From contig NZ_CP097843.1 in the NCBI RefSeq assembly GCF_023611505.1, forward strand, positions 1,860,001 through 1,924,000: a stretch of 64,000 nucleotides of DNA, in the 5' to 3' direction. Positions within the stretch are counted from its first letter, which is position 1. Each line of letters opens with the position of its first letter. Positions 1-11,178 of this stretch are shown here, in pieces. The position numbers were made by a program, and so were the translations under genes. The notes under the pieces are model-generated. The model ran no database searches, had not been told where the DNA came from, and was given only the letters and a program-made list of their open reading frames with translations. The stretch is from Streptococcus oralis. GTDB taxonomy: Bacteria > Bacillota > Bacilli > Lactobacillales > Streptococcaceae.

Positions 1-84
1 AGTATAACACGGAAATTAGCTCATTTTAGAAAATCGCATATTTGACATTTTTTCTCATAGAAATCTCTCATTTGCGATAGTGGA

Positions 85-948
85 TTAGTCGATGAGTTCT
101 TTGTATTGCTGGAAGCGTAATTCAAAAAGGGCTGTTAATTGGGGATTTTCTAATACTTGCAGAGATTGGATAAAGTTTTCAATCTCTTTTTGATTGCTTC
201 CTTTGGTTTGAAGGAAAATGCTCAATTTCTTTAAAAACTGCAATGATACTTTCTCGAAAACATCATATGGTCGGAGCATGCTCCCCAACTCGGCTTCAAA
301 GATTGGGATATAGGAAAAAAGTTTGCGCTCCATGAGCTCTGAGATGATATTCAGATAACCACTTTTCATATACAATTGATTGTGTACTAACTCTTTAAAT
401 TCCTTGGATTTTTCGAGTAAGGAGGTTGATAAAAAGATCAGATCTTGATTACTCAAGAAGGGCATGGTATTGCAAAAAAGATAGAGTTCAAACCAGGTCC
501 AAGATTCAATAGCATAGAGGTAAGTAGTCAAAAACTCGCTATCCTCCTCTTCTAGCAGATAGTTTTTATCCAAGGAATGAATGGCATCTTTGATCACAAT
601 AGCATTTAAACGACGATAGGTATGTGCCATCTGTTCTTGCTCGACTTCCTCTAATAGTTTCTCTAAGCCAGCTATATCTTGATGGGCAAAACGATTTACA
701 ACCTTTCGACCGATTCGCATATGTGGGGATTCCTGGTAATTATTAAGCTTGTGTCCAAACTCATCGAAGGTCACATTTATCCCTTGGATAGCTAGTATCA
801 GTTTATCCGCAGACAGCATAGACTGCCCTAGTTCAAACTTAGATAGCTGGGATGCTGTTAGACCCTCACAAGCCACATCTGACTGCTTGAGCTTTCTCGC
901 CAGCCGCAATTCCTTGTAAAATTCTCCCAATTCCATTCTCTCAATCAT
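85..948 (-). CDS. Rgg/MutR-type transcriptional regulator
   Basis: A 287-residue protein with an N-terminal helix-turn-helix of the XRE type (about residues 8-65, containing ASQLSKFELGQSMLS) followed by a long all-helical C-terminal domain. This is the build of Rgg/MutR regulators, which in streptococci sense short secreted peptides or act alone. The start at 948 is supported by AGGAGG seven bases upstream. It has its own promoter (see 973-1014) and is separated from the upstream tsaD gene by a terminator. I looked for a short hydrophobic pheromone gene in the flanking DNA and found none, although the downstream side is cut by the window edge at about 85 bases. The regulated genes are not visible. 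Family call is firm; subgroup is unknown. Confidence 0.85.
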   Translation of the reverse strand: MIERMELGEFYKELRLARKLKQSDVACEGLTASQLSKFELGQSMLSADKLILAIQGINVTFDEFGHKLNNYQESPHMRIGRKVVNRFAHQDIAGLEKLLEEVEQEQMAHTYRRLNAIVIKDAIHSLDKNYLLEEEDSEFLTTYLYAIESWTWFELYLFCNTMPFLSNQDLIFLSTSLLEKSKEFKELVHNQLYMKSGYLNIISELMERKLFSYIPIFEAELGSMLRPYDVFEKVSLQFLKKLSIFLQTKGSNQKEIENFIQSLQVLENPQLTALFELRFQQYKELID

Positions 949-972
949 CTGAGCACCTCCTAATTTTTACAT

Positions 973-1014
973 ATTATATCATCATTTTTACAGTTATGTC
1001 AAAATATTCTGACA
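973..1014 (-). promoter_or_regulatory. Promoter of the Rgg gene with palindromic operator
   Basis: On the minus strand TTGACA (1002-997) and TATAAT (978-973) are 18 bases apart. The -35 lies inside an inverted repeat at 997-1014, TGTCAAAATATTCTGACA, whose arms TGTCA/TGACA are perfect. This is a plausible autoregulatory operator, but that role is inferred. Confidence 0.6.
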
Positions 1015-1025
1015 TTTTTCGGAGT

Positions 1026-1049
1026 TAAAAAGCCAGCCTCTAGCTGACT
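1026..1049 (-). terminator. Terminator of the tsaB-rimI-tsaD operon
   Basis: Minus-strand hairpin AGTCAGC/GCTGGCT with a five-base loop followed by a run of T. It lies just downstream of the tsaD stop. Confidence 0.7.
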
Positions 1050-1051
1050 CT

Positions 1052-2062
1052 TTATTCTATGGTATCAAAGGCGAGACTCGGTTTGGCATTGAGATCCAAG
1101 CCTGCAAAGTTTTCTTTGTTCCACTCGCTAACGCTGGCATAGGCAATCATTCCTGCATTGTCTCCGCATAGGCGCAGGGATGGGATAATGACCTTGACAT
1201 CTGTGATTTCAGCTGCTAGGCGTTCTCTGAGGCCTTTATTAGCTGCCACGCCACCTGCCACGACTAGGGTTTTAACAGGATATTTTTCCAAAGCCTTCTT
1301 GGTTTTGGCCATAAGAATATCCATGACAGCTGCTTGGAAGGAAGCACACAAATCCTCTGTAGACAAGCTTTTTCCCTTTTGCTCGGCATTGTGGTGAAGA
1401 TTGATAAAGGCAGACTTCAAACCTGAGAAGGAAAACTCTAGATTGTCCTCCTTAATCATGGCACGAGGGAAGTCATAAATATCCTGACCTTGATGGGCCA
1501 ACTCATCAATCTCACGACCGGCTGGATAAGTCAAGCCCATGACACGACCGACCTTGTCATAGGCCTCACCAACCGCATCATCTCGCGTTTCCCCAACAAT
1601 CTTGTAATCGCCAGCCTCTGACACATAGACCAACTCGGTGTGTCCTCCGCTGACCAAGAGTGCCAACAAAGGAAACTCCAAAGGCTCCACACTCTGAGCT
1701 GCCATGAGGTGACCAGCCATGTGGTTAACGGGAATCAGCGGAAGTCCATGCGCCCAAGCAAAAGCCTTAGCAGCTGACAAACCAACTAGCAGGGCTCCAA
1801 CCAAGCCCGGTCCATAAGTAACTGCAACAGCTGTCACGTCCTCTTCGGTAATTCCTGCTTCTGCCAGTGCCTCCTCGATACAGGCTGTAATAACCTCAAC
1901 ATGGTGACGACTGGCTACTTCTGGCACTACGCCCCCAAAACGTTTGTGACTCTCAATTTGACTCGCAATGACATTGGACAAGAGCTGATCATCGTTTTTC
2001 AGTACGGCGACACTGGTCTCATCACAGGATGTTTCAAATGCTAAAATATATCTATCCTTCAT
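1052..2062 (-). CDS. tsaD: tRNA N6-adenosine threonylcarbamoyltransferase TsaD
   Basis: Cytoplasmic enzyme that transfers the threonylcarbamoyl group onto A37 of ANN-decoding tRNAs (t6A), working with TsaB and TsaE. The 336 residues match the usual length. The ASKHA fold begins with [15 protein letters not shown], the metal-binding histidines are in [11 protein letters not shown] (H114 and H118), and the nucleotide-binding [12 protein letters not shown] and [14 protein letters not shown] segments are present. It overlaps rimI by 11 bases and is the last gene of tsaB-rimI-tsaD, all on the minus strand. Gene order and overlaps are as in pneumococcus. Nothing unusual was seen. Confidence 0.97.
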   Translation of the reverse strand: MKDRYILAFETSCDETSVAVLKNDDQLLSNVIASQIESHKRFGGVVPEVASRHHVEVITACIEEALAEAGITEEDVTAVAVTYGPGLVGALLVGLSAAKAFAWAHGLPLIPVNHMAGHLMAAQSVEPLEFPLLALLVSGGHTELVYVSEAGDYKIVGETRDDAVGEAYDKVGRVMGLTYPAGREIDELAHQGQDIYDFPRAMIKEDNLEFSFSGLKSAFINLHHNAEQKGKSLSTEDLCASFQAAVMDILMAKTKKALEKYPVKTLVVAGGVAANKGLRERLAAEITDVKVIIPSLRLCGDNAGMIAYASVSEWNKENFAGLDLNAKPSLAFDTIE

Positions 2063-2489
2063 CTATTTCTCTCTTCATGATAATGGCGTCCTCGACTGGG
2101 TCATGGTAGTAGGCCTTTCGCTCAGCGATGACCGCCATCTTTTCTTTCTTGTAAAATGCTTGCGCTCGTTGGTTTGACTTTCTGACTTCAAGGAAAATCT
2201 CCTTATCTGTCGGCAATTGAGCAAACAAGGCTGACGCAATTTCCTGACCCTGATAGACTTTTTTGACAGCGATTTGTAGGACTTCTGCTTCAAAAAGATT
2301 CTCCTGAACGGCTAGAAAGCCAATCACTTCTCCCCCATCGTAAGCCAGAGCATACCAAGTCTGATCTTGGGACAAGTCTGCTTGGATTTGTTCCAGCGTC
2401 CAAGGGCTGACTGGGTAAACATCTACCATAACAGCATAGATAGCTTGAGCCAAGTCAGGTTGCTGTTGGATTCGTTTGATCTTTATCAT
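2052..2489 (-). CDS. rimI: Ribosomal-protein alanine N-acetyltransferase RimI
   Basis: A 145-residue GNAT-family acetyltransferase. The acetyl-CoA binding region is around [20 protein letters not shown], followed by the typical [17 protein letters not shown] segment. RimI acetylates the N-terminal alanine of ribosomal protein S18 in E. coli; in Gram-positives it is usually kept in the TsaB/TsaD cluster, as here. It overlaps tsaB by 4 bases and tsaD by 11, so the three genes are translationally coupled. The target protein in streptococci is inferred from the family. Confidence 0.93.
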   Translation of the reverse strand: MIKIKRIQQQPDLAQAIYAVMVDVYPVSPWTLEQIQADLSQDQTWYALAYDGGEVIGFLAVQENLFEAEVLQIAVKKVYQGQEIASALFAQLPTDKEIFLEVRKSNQRAQAFYKKEKMAVIAERKAYYHDPVEDAIIMKREIDEG

Positions 2490-3169
2490 AGGCGTTTAAT
2501 GTAGGACCCGCCAGACTCGGTGTGGTTCTTGAGCCAGTTTTCCTCAGCCTCAACTCGTTTGAGGTAATTGGGCACAAAGTCGTGCAAGGAGTCTGCTTCC
2601 TTATCCCAGGCCCAAAGAGCTAGATTGGCTGCATTTGGCAAGGTTTCTTGGTAGCTGGCTTGTGGTAGTTGTTCTTGGATTTGTTCCACAAAGGCTCCAA
2701 CTTCTCCGACAAAGGTTACCTGTTCAGCATCCTTGACCTGCTCTAGCACTTCCGCAAAAGACAAGTGCGCTTCTGGCAAGACAGGCTGAGCATTTTCATA
2801 AAACCCTGCATAAACATTGTTGCGACGTGCATCCATCAGGGGAACAAGTAAGCCTTCTTGTTGGCGTGGCACCAGAGCCAAGAGGCTTGACATACCAACC
2901 AACTCGATGTTCAGAGTATGAGCCAAGGTCTTGGCAGTTGCTACCGCAATTCGTAAACCTGTGTAGCTACCAGGTCCCTCTGCCACCACGATGCGGTCCA
3001 AGTTCTTGGGTGTCCAATCCAAACTTGCCATCAAAAAATCGATGGCAGGCATGAGAGTAATACTGTGATTTTTCTTGATATTGATTATGGTCTCGGCAAG
3101 AACCTGCTTATCCTCTAAAATAGCGAGAGAAAGAGCCTTGCTAGACGTATCAAAAGCTAATACTTTCAT
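2486..3169 (-). CDS. tsaB: tRNA t6A biosynthesis protein TsaB
   Basis: A 227-residue ASKHA-fold paralogue of TsaD that forms the TsaB-TsaD core of the threonylcarbamoyl transfer complex. Recognisable from VLAFDTSSKALSLAI at the N terminus and VAEGPGSYTGLRIAVATAK near residue 62-80. It is the first gene of the operon with rimI and tsaD. The C terminus (about residues 190-227) is the variable tail usual for the family. No anomaly seen. Confidence 0.95.
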   Translation of the reverse strand: MKVLAFDTSSKALSLAILEDKQVLAETIINIKKNHSITLMPAIDFLMASLDWTPKNLDRIVVAEGPGSYTGLRIAVATAKTLAHTLNIELVGMSSLLALVPRQQEGLLVPLMDARRNNVYAGFYENAQPVLPEAHLSFAEVLEQVKDAEQVTFVGEVGAFVEQIQEQLPQASYQETLPNAANLALWAWDKEADSLHDFVPNYLKRVEAEENWLKNHTESGGSYIKRL

Positions 3170-3287
3170 AACACATTCCTATCTTTTTGTCTGTTTACTA
3201 TTATACTACAAAAGCCAGCGCATGGAAATTTTCTTTGTTTTGAAACAAAAGGGCCTGTCACTTAGAAAAACAATTCTGCACAAAAAT

Positions 3288-3509
3288 TTAAAAAAAGTTG
3301 TAGCTTTTGGAATAGAAAAGTGAACAAGGAAATTGAAAGGTTCTTCGTAAAAAATTTGGATCAGGCATATATGTTTCAATTCGATTTTCGATACGAGAGA
3401 ACATCGTCATAACAATAAAGATAGCACCTAAAAATAGAAAAAGTCCATCCCATCTATCAAGACGAGGTGGATTTTCTCTATATTTAGATGAGTACTGAAG
3501 CTTAAGCAT
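3288..3509 (-). CDS. Small hypothetical protein, one membrane segment
   Basis: A 73-residue ORF with one hydrophobic stretch (LFLFLGAIFIVMTMFS, about residues 24-39). Its ATG overlaps the stop region of the upstream small membrane gene (stop at 3502-3504, start codon 3509-3507), which suggests translational coupling; no separate ribosome binding site is visible. No recognised family. I think it is real because of the coupling and because small membrane ORFs are found at this spot between tsaB and rpoY in related genomes as far as I recall, but a chance ORF cannot be excluded. Confidence 0.45.
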   Translation of the reverse strand: MLKLQYSSKYRENPPRLDRWDGLFLFLGAIFIVMTMFSRIENRIETYMPDPNFLRRTFQFPCSLFYSKSYNFF

Positions 3510-3717
3510 TTAAACCAAAGTAAAAAACAAACCAGACAACATAGGTTACAAGGAGGAGAAAAATCGAATAAAGCGTCACAAAAGCAAGCTTCCAAAGGAA
3601 TTTTGTTTTGCGGTGTTCCAGATGCACAAACAGGGCATTCCCCCCATAGACACAGGCTACAAAGACTATAAACATCAAGAGGCGAACCCCTACTGCAAAT
3701 TCAAACAAACTAAACAT
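3502..3717 (-). CDS. Small membrane protein of unknown function
   Basis: A 71-residue protein made almost entirely of two hydrophobic segments (about residues 10-30 and 42-66) separated by a short charged loop containing HLEHRKTK. It is preceded by AAGGAGG at the proper distance. It is the first of two overlapping small ORFs on the minus strand. I do not recognise the family; bacteriocin-locus or hypothetical membrane proteins are the nearest guess and that is only from size and location. Confidence 0.6.
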   Translation of the reverse strand: MFSLFEFAVGVRLLMFIVFVACVYGGNALFVHLEHRKTKFLWKLAFVTLYSIFLLLVTYVVWFVFYFGLNA

Positions 3718-3885
3718 TCTTAATCCTCCTTGTTTTAAAAGCTATAGGGAATATTCCCATCCATAAACTTCCCTTTCTCTTTCCATTATAACACCTAAGT
3801 GCTCTCCGACCAAATCCTACCTGTCTTTTTGCTCCTTCTTACCCTCCCTACTTTCTCCATTTCCGTCTTTTACTAATTTTTCATT

Positions 3886-3900
3886 TTGTGGTATAATTGA
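3886..3900 (+). promoter_or_regulatory. Promoter of rpoY-rnjA
   Basis: Extended -10 element TGGTATAAT (TATAAT at 3892-3897) about 110 bases before rpoY, with no good -35. The 3718-4007 gap otherwise shows only this and the AAAGGA ribosome binding site of rpoY. Confidence 0.5.
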
Positions 3901-4007
3901 AATAATTGTAACGAATCAAGGTCAATCTAGACACAAAATGGAATGAAATCAAGCAAATCTATACTAAAAGTTTGGAATAAGCTGACCTGTAAATAGAAAG
4001 GAACTAT

Positions 4008-4241
4008 ATGATTTACAAAGTTTTTTATCAAGAAACAAAAGAACGTAGCCCACGTCGTGAAACAACACGCGCACTTTACCTAGACATCGATGCCAGCTCA
4101 GAACTTGAGGGCCGTATCGCTGCTCGCCAACTTGTCGAAGAAAACCGCCCAGAGTACAACATCGAGTATATCGAACTCTTGTCTGACAAATTGCTAGATT
4201 ACGAAAAAGAAACTGGCGTCTTCGAAATCACGGAGTTCTAA
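4008..4241 (+). CDS. rpoY: RNA polymerase epsilon subunit RpoY
   Basis: A 77-residue protein beginning [18 protein letters not shown], which is the small RNA polymerase subunit (formerly DUF1447) of Firmicutes. It binds the core enzyme and has been linked to phage-protein-like stabilisation and RNA polymerase recycling. Length is typical. It ends one base before the rnjA start, the standard rpoY-rnjA pairing, so the two are one transcription unit. A clear AAAGGAAC precedes the ATG. Confidence 0.95.
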   Translation: MIYKVFYQETKERSPRRETTRALYLDIDASSELEGRIAARQLVEENRPEYNIEYIELLSDKLLDYEKETGVFEITEF

Positions 4242-4242
4242 T

Positions 4243-5922
4243 ATGGCCTATACTCTTAAACCTGAAGAAGTCGGCGTTTTTGCCATCGGTGGTCTGGGAG
4301 AAATCGGGAAAAACACATACGGAATTGAATACCAAGACGAGATTATCATCGTCGATGCTGGGATTAAATTTCCAGAAGATGACTTGCTTGGTATCGACTA
4401 TGTCATTCCTGATTATTCTTACATCGTAGACAATATTGACCGCGTCAAGGCTGTTTTGATCACACACGGACACGAGGACCACATCGGTGGGATTCCTTTC
4501 CTGCTCAAACAAGCAAATGTCCCTATCTACGCTGGACCGCTTGCCCTGGCTTTGATCCGTGGAAAACTCGAAGAACACGGCCTCTTGCGCAACGCCAAAC
4601 TTTACGAAATCAACCACAACACTGAGTTGACCTTTAAAAATCTCAAGGCAACTTTCTTTAGAACCACTCACTCCATTCCAGAGCCTTTGGGGATTGTCAT
4701 CCATACTCCTCAAGGAAAAATCGTCTGTACGGGTGACTTCAAGTTCGACTTCACGCCAGTTGGAGAACCTGCGGACTTGCACCGTATGGCAGCCCTTGGG
4801 GAAGAAGGCGTGCTCTGTCTCCTCTCTGACTCGACAAATGCAGAAGTGCCAACCTTTACCAACTCTGAAAAAGTCGTTGGCCAGTCCATCATGAAGATCA
4901 TTCAAGGCATTGAAGGACGTATCATCTTTGCATCCTTTGCCTCAAATATCTTCCGTCTCCAGCAAGCAACGGATGCCGCTGTTAAGACTGGGCGTAAGAT
5001 TGCGGTCTTTGGACGTTCTATGGAAAAAGCCATTGTCAACGGAATCGAGCTTGGCTACATCAAAGCTCCTAAGGGAACCTTTATCGAGCCAAATGAAATC
5101 AAAGACTACCCTGCAGGCGAGATTCTCATCCTCTGTACAGGTAGTCAGGGTGAGCCTATGGCAGCCCTCTCTCGTATCGCCAACGGAACCCACCGTCAGG
5201 TACAACTCCAACCCGGCGATACCGTTATCTTCTCTTCTAGCCCAATCCCTGGAAACACCACTAGCGTCAACAAATTGATTAACACTATTTCTGAAGCTGG
5301 TGTCGAAGTTATCCACGGTAAAGTGAACAATATCCATACATCTGGACACGGTGGTCAGCAAGAGCAAAAACTCATGCTCCGCTTGATTAAACCCAAATAC
5401 TTCATGCCTGTCCACGGTGAATATCGTATGCAAAAAGTCCACGCTGGACTAGCGGTGGATACTGGTGTCGAGAAGGACAATATCTTTATCATGAGCAATG
5501 GTGATGTGCTTGCCCTTACTGCTAACTCTGCTCGTATTGCAGGCCATTTCAACGCCCAAGACATCTATGTCGATGGAAATCGTATCGGCGAAATCGGTGC
5601 AGCCGTCCTCAAAGACCGTCGTGATCTATCTGAAGACGGTGTCGTTCTAGCAGTCGCAACTGTTGACTTCAAATCGCAGATGATTCTGTCTGGCCCAGAC
5701 ATCCTCAGCCGAGGCTTTGTCTACATGAGAGAGTCTGGCGACTTGATTCGCCAAAGCCAGCGCATCCTCTTCAATGCTATTCGTATCGCACTGAAAAACA
5801 AGGACGCCAGCGTCCAATCTGTCAATGGCGCCATTGTCAACGCCATTCGCCCCTTCCTCTATGAAAATACAGAACGTGAACCGATTATCATCCCGATGAT
5901 CCTCACACCAGATGAAGAATAA
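4243..5922 (+). CDS. rnjA: Ribonuclease J1
   Basis: A 559-residue metallo-beta-lactamase/beta-CASP ribonuclease with 5'-3' exonuclease and endonuclease activity, central to mRNA decay and 16S/23S maturation. The zinc-binding signature HGHEDHIGG is at H75, H77, D79 and H80, the second metal region is [10 protein letters not shown], and the C-terminal beta-CASP and MVHGE-like segment [10 protein letters not shown] are all intact. It directly follows rpoY. Essential or near-essential in relatives. No deviation from family length. Confidence 0.97.
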   Translation: MAYTLKPEEVGVFAIGGLGEIGKNTYGIEYQDEIIIVDAGIKFPEDDLLGIDYVIPDYSYIVDNIDRVKAVLITHGHEDHIGGIPFLLKQANVPIYAGPLALALIRGKLEEHGLLRNAKLYEINHNTELTFKNLKATFFRTTHSIPEPLGIVIHTPQGKIVCTGDFKFDFTPVGEPADLHRMAALGEEGVLCLLSDSTNAEVPTFTNSEKVVGQSIMKIIQGIEGRIIFASFASNIFRLQQATDAAVKTGRKIAVFGRSMEKAIVNGIELGYIKAPKGTFIEPNEIKDYPAGEILILCTGSQGEPMAALSRIANGTHRQVQLQPGDTVIFSSSPIPGNTTSVNKLINTISEAGVEVIHGKVNNIHTSGHGGQQEQKLMLRLIKPKYFMPVHGEYRMQKVHAGLAVDTGVEKDNIFIMSNGDVLALTANSARIAGHFNAQDIYVDGNRIGEIGAAVLKDRRDLSEDGVVLAVATVDFKSQMILSGPDILSRGFVYMRESGDLIRQSQRILFNAIRIALKNKDASVQSVNGAIVNAIRPFLYENTEREPIIIPMILTPDEE

Positions 5923-5927
5923 ATTAT

Positions 5928-5956
5928 AAAACAGCCCCATCTTCGGAGCTGTTTTT
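5928..5956. terminator. Bidirectional terminator between rnjA and mnmG
   Basis: Convergent genes share a hairpin AACAGC...GCTGTT flanked by A and T runs on the two sides, so it can serve both strands. Confidence 0.75.
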
Positions 5957-5958
5957 CT

Positions 5959-7872
5959 CTATGCTTTCTTTTCTTGAGTTTTAGAAATACTACGATTTTT
6001 ACCTTCCAGATACACCATCAAAATAGAAATATCTGCTGGATTTACTCCCGAAATACGGCTAGCTTGACCGATGGTTTCTGGATTGATAAGTTTGAACTTC
6101 TGACGGGCTTCTGTCGCAATCGAGTCAATATCATCCCAGTCGATATTGGCTGGAATGCGTTTTTCTTCCATGCGTTTCATCTTGGCAACCTGGTCCATGG
6201 CTTTGGAAATATAACCTTCGTACTTGATTTCTGTTTCAATCAATTCGATAATTTTGTCATCCAAGTCCTCTGCAGCTGGCCCGATAAAAGCCACCACGTC
6301 TTGGTAAGAGACTTCTGGTCGACGGAGAAATTCCTTGGCGGTCACGGCATCAGTCAACGGCTTGAAGCCCATCGCTTCAACCTTAGCATTGGTTTCCTTG
6401 ACTGGCTTGAGTTTGATGCTATCTAAACGAGCCATCTCATTGTCAAATTGGTTTTTCTTAATCTCAAAGCGAGTCCAACGTTCATCGTCCACAAGGCCAA
6501 TCTCGCGCCCCATCTCTGTCAAACGCATATCGGCATTGTCATGACGGAGGATGAGACGGTATTCAGCACGGCTGGTCAAGAGACGGTAAGGTTCAACGGT
6601 TCCCTTGGTCACCAAATCGTCAATCATGACCCCAATATAACCGTCGCTTCGTTTCAAAATCAATTCAGGCTTGCCTTGGATTTTCAAAGCCGCATTAATA
6701 CCAGCGATAATCCCTTGACCAGCAGCTTCTTCGTAACCTGACGTCCCATTTGTCTGACCAGCAGTAAAGAGTCCTGAGATTTTCTTGGTTTCAAGTGTCG
6801 CACGCAACTGGTGAGGCAAGACCATGTCATACTCAATGGCGTAACCTGTTCGCATCATTTCAGCATTTTCCAAACCTTTGATGGAATGCACCAAGTCACG
6901 TTGGACATCCTCAGGAAGACTGGTTGAAAGTCCTTGAACATAGACTTCCTCTGTATTGCGCCCTTCTGGCTCGAGGAAAAGTTGGTGACGTTCCTTGTCC
7001 GCAAAGCGAACAATCTTGTCCTCAATAGATGGACAGTAACGAGGTCCCACTCCCTTGACCACACCTGTAAACATAGGCGCACGATGGAGGTTATTTTGGA
7101 TAATTTCATGACTGGTACCATTGGTATAGGTCAACCAGCATGGCACTTGATCCTTGACATAGTCCTCATCACGTGAAGTATATGAGAAGTGATTTGGCGC
7201 TTCGTCCCCTGGCTGAATCTCTGTCACGTCGTAATTGATAGAAGAAGCCTTGACACGTGGAGGTGTTCCTGTCTTGAAACGACCAATTTCGAGGCCCAGT
7301 TCCTTGAGATTGTCAGCAAGGTTAATAGAAGCTAGGCTGTGGTTAGGACCTGATGAGTACTTGAGATCTCCGATGATGATTTCCCCACGGAGAGCAGTTC
7401 CTGTGGTCACGATAACAGCCTTGGCAGCATACTCTTGATGGGTCGCCGTACGCACACCGACAACCTTGCCATCTTCCACCAAAATCTCATCAATCATGGT
7501 TTGACGAAGGGTCAGATTTTCTTGATTTTCAACTGTCTTGCGCATTTCCTTAGAGTAGAGTTCCTTGTCAGCCTGCGCACGAAGGGCGCGAACAGCTGGC
7601 CCCTTCCCTGTGTTAAGCATCTTCATCTGGATGTAAGTCTTGTCAATGGTCTTAGCCATTTCACCACCCAGAGCATCGACTTCACGCACGACAATCCCCT
7701 TAGCAGAACCACCGATAGAGGGATTACAAGGCATGAAAGCCAGCATTTCAATGTTGATAGTCGCTAGCAAGACCTTGCAGCCCATACGACTAGCAGCTAG
7801 AGATGCCTCCACCCCAGCATGCCCCGCACCGATTACAATAATATCGTATTCTTCCGTAAAATTATAAGTCAT
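5959..7872 (-). CDS. mnmG: tRNA uridine 5-carboxymethylaminomethyl modification enzyme MnmG
   Basis: A 637-residue FAD enzyme that, with MnmE, makes cmnm5U34 in the wobble position of certain tRNAs. The FAD-binding [10 protein letters not shown] is at about residues 16-25, followed by [13 protein letters not shown], the NADH-binding region and the C-terminal helical domain that contacts MnmE ([19 protein letters not shown]). Full length. It lies immediately downstream of the NUDIX gene on the same strand, with mnmA two genes away, so two wobble-uridine enzymes are neighbours. Confidence 0.97.
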   Translation of the reverse strand: MTYNFTEEYDIIVIGAGHAGVEASLAASRMGCKVLLATINIEMLAFMPCNPSIGGSAKGIVVREVDALGGEMAKTIDKTYIQMKMLNTGKGPAVRALRAQADKELYSKEMRKTVENQENLTLRQTMIDEILVEDGKVVGVRTATHQEYAAKAVIVTTGTALRGEIIIGDLKYSSGPNHSLASINLADNLKELGLEIGRFKTGTPPRVKASSINYDVTEIQPGDEAPNHFSYTSRDEDYVKDQVPCWLTYTNGTSHEIIQNNLHRAPMFTGVVKGVGPRYCPSIEDKIVRFADKERHQLFLEPEGRNTEEVYVQGLSTSLPEDVQRDLVHSIKGLENAEMMRTGYAIEYDMVLPHQLRATLETKKISGLFTAGQTNGTSGYEEAAGQGIIAGINAALKIQGKPELILKRSDGYIGVMIDDLVTKGTVEPYRLLTSRAEYRLILRHDNADMRLTEMGREIGLVDDERWTRFEIKKNQFDNEMARLDSIKLKPVKETNAKVEAMGFKPLTDAVTAKEFLRRPEVSYQDVVAFIGPAAEDLDDKIIELIETEIKYEGYISKAMDQVAKMKRMEEKRIPANIDWDDIDSIATEARQKFKLINPETIGQASRISGVNPADISILMVYLEGKNRSISKTQEKKA

Positions 7873-7880
7873 TTTCTCTC

Positions 7881-8336
7881 CTATTCCTCAAGATGGATGT
7901 GTCTTAGTTGGCCGTCCCAATCTGGTAGGGCTGTTTTTAAAAAAGCTGGAACGAGCTGGATATTCTGGAGCTGATCCAAATCAATCCACTCACAAGGCTG
8001 CCTTTTCTCATCTTCCTGCATGGTCAATGGGGCATCCTCAAGCAAGTTCACCAGATAATGAAACTCAATGTTGTGATAGGAAACACCGTCCTGTTCAAAA
8101 CGATTTTCAACCACGAAAGCTAGCTGACCAGCTTGAGCTTTGACACCCAGTTCTTCCCTCACTTCGCGGACTACCGCGTCTTCCGTGCTTTCATTGGCTT
8201 GAATCGCACCGCCAATAGTGTAATACTTGCCCCTGTCTTTGGTAACTAGGAGCTTGCCATTTTGGAGAATCAAGGCTGTCGCCCGAACACCAAAAACTGT
8301 ATTTCCCACTTTTGTCCGAAAGTCTTGTTGAGTCAT
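7881..8336 (-). CDS. NUDIX hydrolase
   Basis: A roughly 151-residue protein with a perfect NUDIX box: GAIQANE then seven residues then REVREELGV. Such enzymes hydrolyse nucleoside diphosphates linked to another moiety; the substrate cannot be read from the sequence. I start it at the internal ATG at 8336 (MTQQDFRTK) because AAAGGAT lies seven bases upstream, whereas the longer version starting at 8363 has no good site. It sits eight bases upstream of mnmG and may be co-transcribed with it. Known as a MutT/nudix gene in pneumococcus at the same position. Confidence 0.9.
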   Translation of the reverse strand: MTQQDFRTKVGNTVFGVRATALILQNGKLLVTKDRGKYYTIGGAIQANESTEDAVVREVREELGVKAQAGQLAFVVENRFEQDGVSYHNIEFHYLVNLLEDAPLTMQEDEKRQPCEWIDLDQLQNIQLVPAFLKTALPDWDGQLRHIHLEE

Positions 8337-8476
8337 TTTTATCCTTTCCCTTAAACGACACAAAAACAGTCAAAACTCGTAAGAAGTGCAGGACAAAAAA
8401 GCCTGCAACATCCATGAGCTTTGACCATCATTTCTATTGCTTTTATTATTGTAGCAAATTGAGAAAATTTGTCAAT

Positions 8477-9746
<1,270 letters not shown>

Positions 9747-9759
9747 CTTTGCAAACGAA

Positions 9760-11151
9760 TCAATTTTCCCCTTTAAGTTCTTTCTTCGCTTGTTCTATCT
9801 GGTATTTCACTTGCTCAAAGCCGGTTCCTCCTAAGGAATTCCGTCTCTGAACAGCGGTTTCTGGGTGCAAGTAGATATAAATATCCTCTTCAATCAAGGG
9901 ATGGTAGACTTGCAACTCCTCCAAATCCCAATCTTGGATATTTTTACTATGCTTGATAGAGTCTAGAACCAATTTCCCTACTATTTCATGCGCTTCTCTA
10001 AAAGGGAGGCCTTTTTCAGCCAAATAATCTGCCAGTTCGGTCGCATTCGAAAAATCATTCTCTGTAGATTGCTGCATTTTGGCCTTATTAACCTGCATGC
10101 TCGATAGCATACCCGCCAACACTTCCAGAGAATTTAAAATCGTGTCTACTGTATCAAACATGCCTTCCTTGTCCTCTTGCAAATCCTTATTATAGGCCAG
10201 AGGTAAAGACTTCATGACGGTCAATAGTCCAAGTAAGTTCCCGTAAACCCTTCCTGTCTTCCCTCGAATCAATTCGGCCATATCAGGATTTTTCTTCTGG
10301 GGCATGATAGACGAACCCGTTGAAAAGCTATCAGACAAGCTGATGTACTGATACTCAAAACTGCACCAATTGATGATTTCCTCACAAAAACGACTCATAT
10401 GCATCATCAAAATGCTGGCATTTGACAGAAATTCTAAGATAAAATCACGGTCACCCACTGCGTCCAAGGAATTGGTATAGGGTTGTTGGAAACCCAATAA
10501 ATCACTCGATAATTGACGATTGATTGGAAAAGTTGTCCCCGCCAAAGCAGCCGCACCCAGGGGAGATAGGTCCGTATGTTTCGAGTTAAATGCAAAGCGC
10601 TCGCTATCCCTTTGGAACATATTGTAATAAGCCATGAGATAGTGGGCAAAGCTAATCGGTTGGGCGTGCTGTAAATGGGTATAGCCTGGCATGATGGTTT
10701 CCACATGTTTTTCAGCCAAATCCAGCAAAACACTGTTCAGATTCGCCAACTTATCCAAGACATGGCCAAGTTGCTCCTTTAGATATAAGTGCATATCCGT
10801 TGCGACTTGGTCATTCCGAGAACGAGCCGTGTGCAATTTCCCAGCCAGAGGACCGATTTTCTCTTTCAGCAACACTTCCATATTCATATGAATATCTTCA
10901 TTTGCAATATCAAAATGAAGCCCTCCTGCCTCTAAATCTCGCAACAAAGCTTTCAGACCATCTTGGATCTGCTCTGCCTCTTCCAAGCTTAAAATGCCAG
11001 TCTGTCCTAGCATTTGAACATGAGCTAAGGAACCCATCAAATCAAATTTTGCCAGCTGGTGGTCAAAGGAAATACTCGCACCGAACTGTTCTACCCACTC
11101 TTCCACAGTGCCTTCAAATCGACCACCCCATAATTTTGTATTTTTCGACAT
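9760..11151 (-). CDS. argH: Argininosuccinate lyase
   Basis: A 463-residue enzyme of the fumarase/aspartase superfamily that splits argininosuccinate to arginine and fumarate, the last step of arginine synthesis. The signature [14 protein letters not shown] (catalytic serine in the flexible loop) is near residue 280, and the TARSRNDQV and [13 protein letters not shown] segments are intact. It is 27 bases downstream of argG and forms an operon with it. Normal length. Only argG and argH are present here, so upstream ornithine/citrulline must come from elsewhere. Confidence 0.97.
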   Translation of the reverse strand: MSKNTKLWGGRFEGTVEEWVEQFGASISFDHQLAKFDLMGSLAHVQMLGQTGILSLEEAEQIQDGLKALLRDLEAGGLHFDIANEDIHMNMEVLLKEKIGPLAGKLHTARSRNDQVATDMHLYLKEQLGHVLDKLANLNSVLLDLAEKHVETIMPGYTHLQHAQPISFAHYLMAYYNMFQRDSERFAFNSKHTDLSPLGAAALAGTTFPINRQLSSDLLGFQQPYTNSLDAVGDRDFILEFLSNASILMMHMSRFCEEIINWCSFEYQYISLSDSFSTGSSIMPQKKNPDMAELIRGKTGRVYGNLLGLLTVMKSLPLAYNKDLQEDKEGMFDTVDTILNSLEVLAGMLSSMQVNKAKMQQSTENDFSNATELADYLAEKGLPFREAHEIVGKLVLDSIKHSKNIQDWDLEELQVYHPLIEEDIYIYLHPETAVQRRNSLGGTGFEQVKYQIEQAKKELKGEN

Positions 11152-11178
11152 ATCCTGTCGTCCCTTTCTATCGCGTCA

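Noticed and set aside
1..84. Short hydrophobic pheromone peptide gene beside the Rgg gene
   Set aside because: Only a charged ten-codon ORF is readable in the available bases; it does not resemble an SHP peptide.
4228..4905. Long antisense ORF opposite rnjA, and similar antisense ORFs opposite mnmG, argG and others
   Set aside because: They mirror the codon structure of well-supported genes, have no ribosome binding site and no recognisable domain.
8386..8409. Terminator after the mnmA gene region (TGCAGG/CCTGCA hairpin)
   Set aside because: The stem is short and no T run follows on either strand, and it is not positioned after a gene stop.
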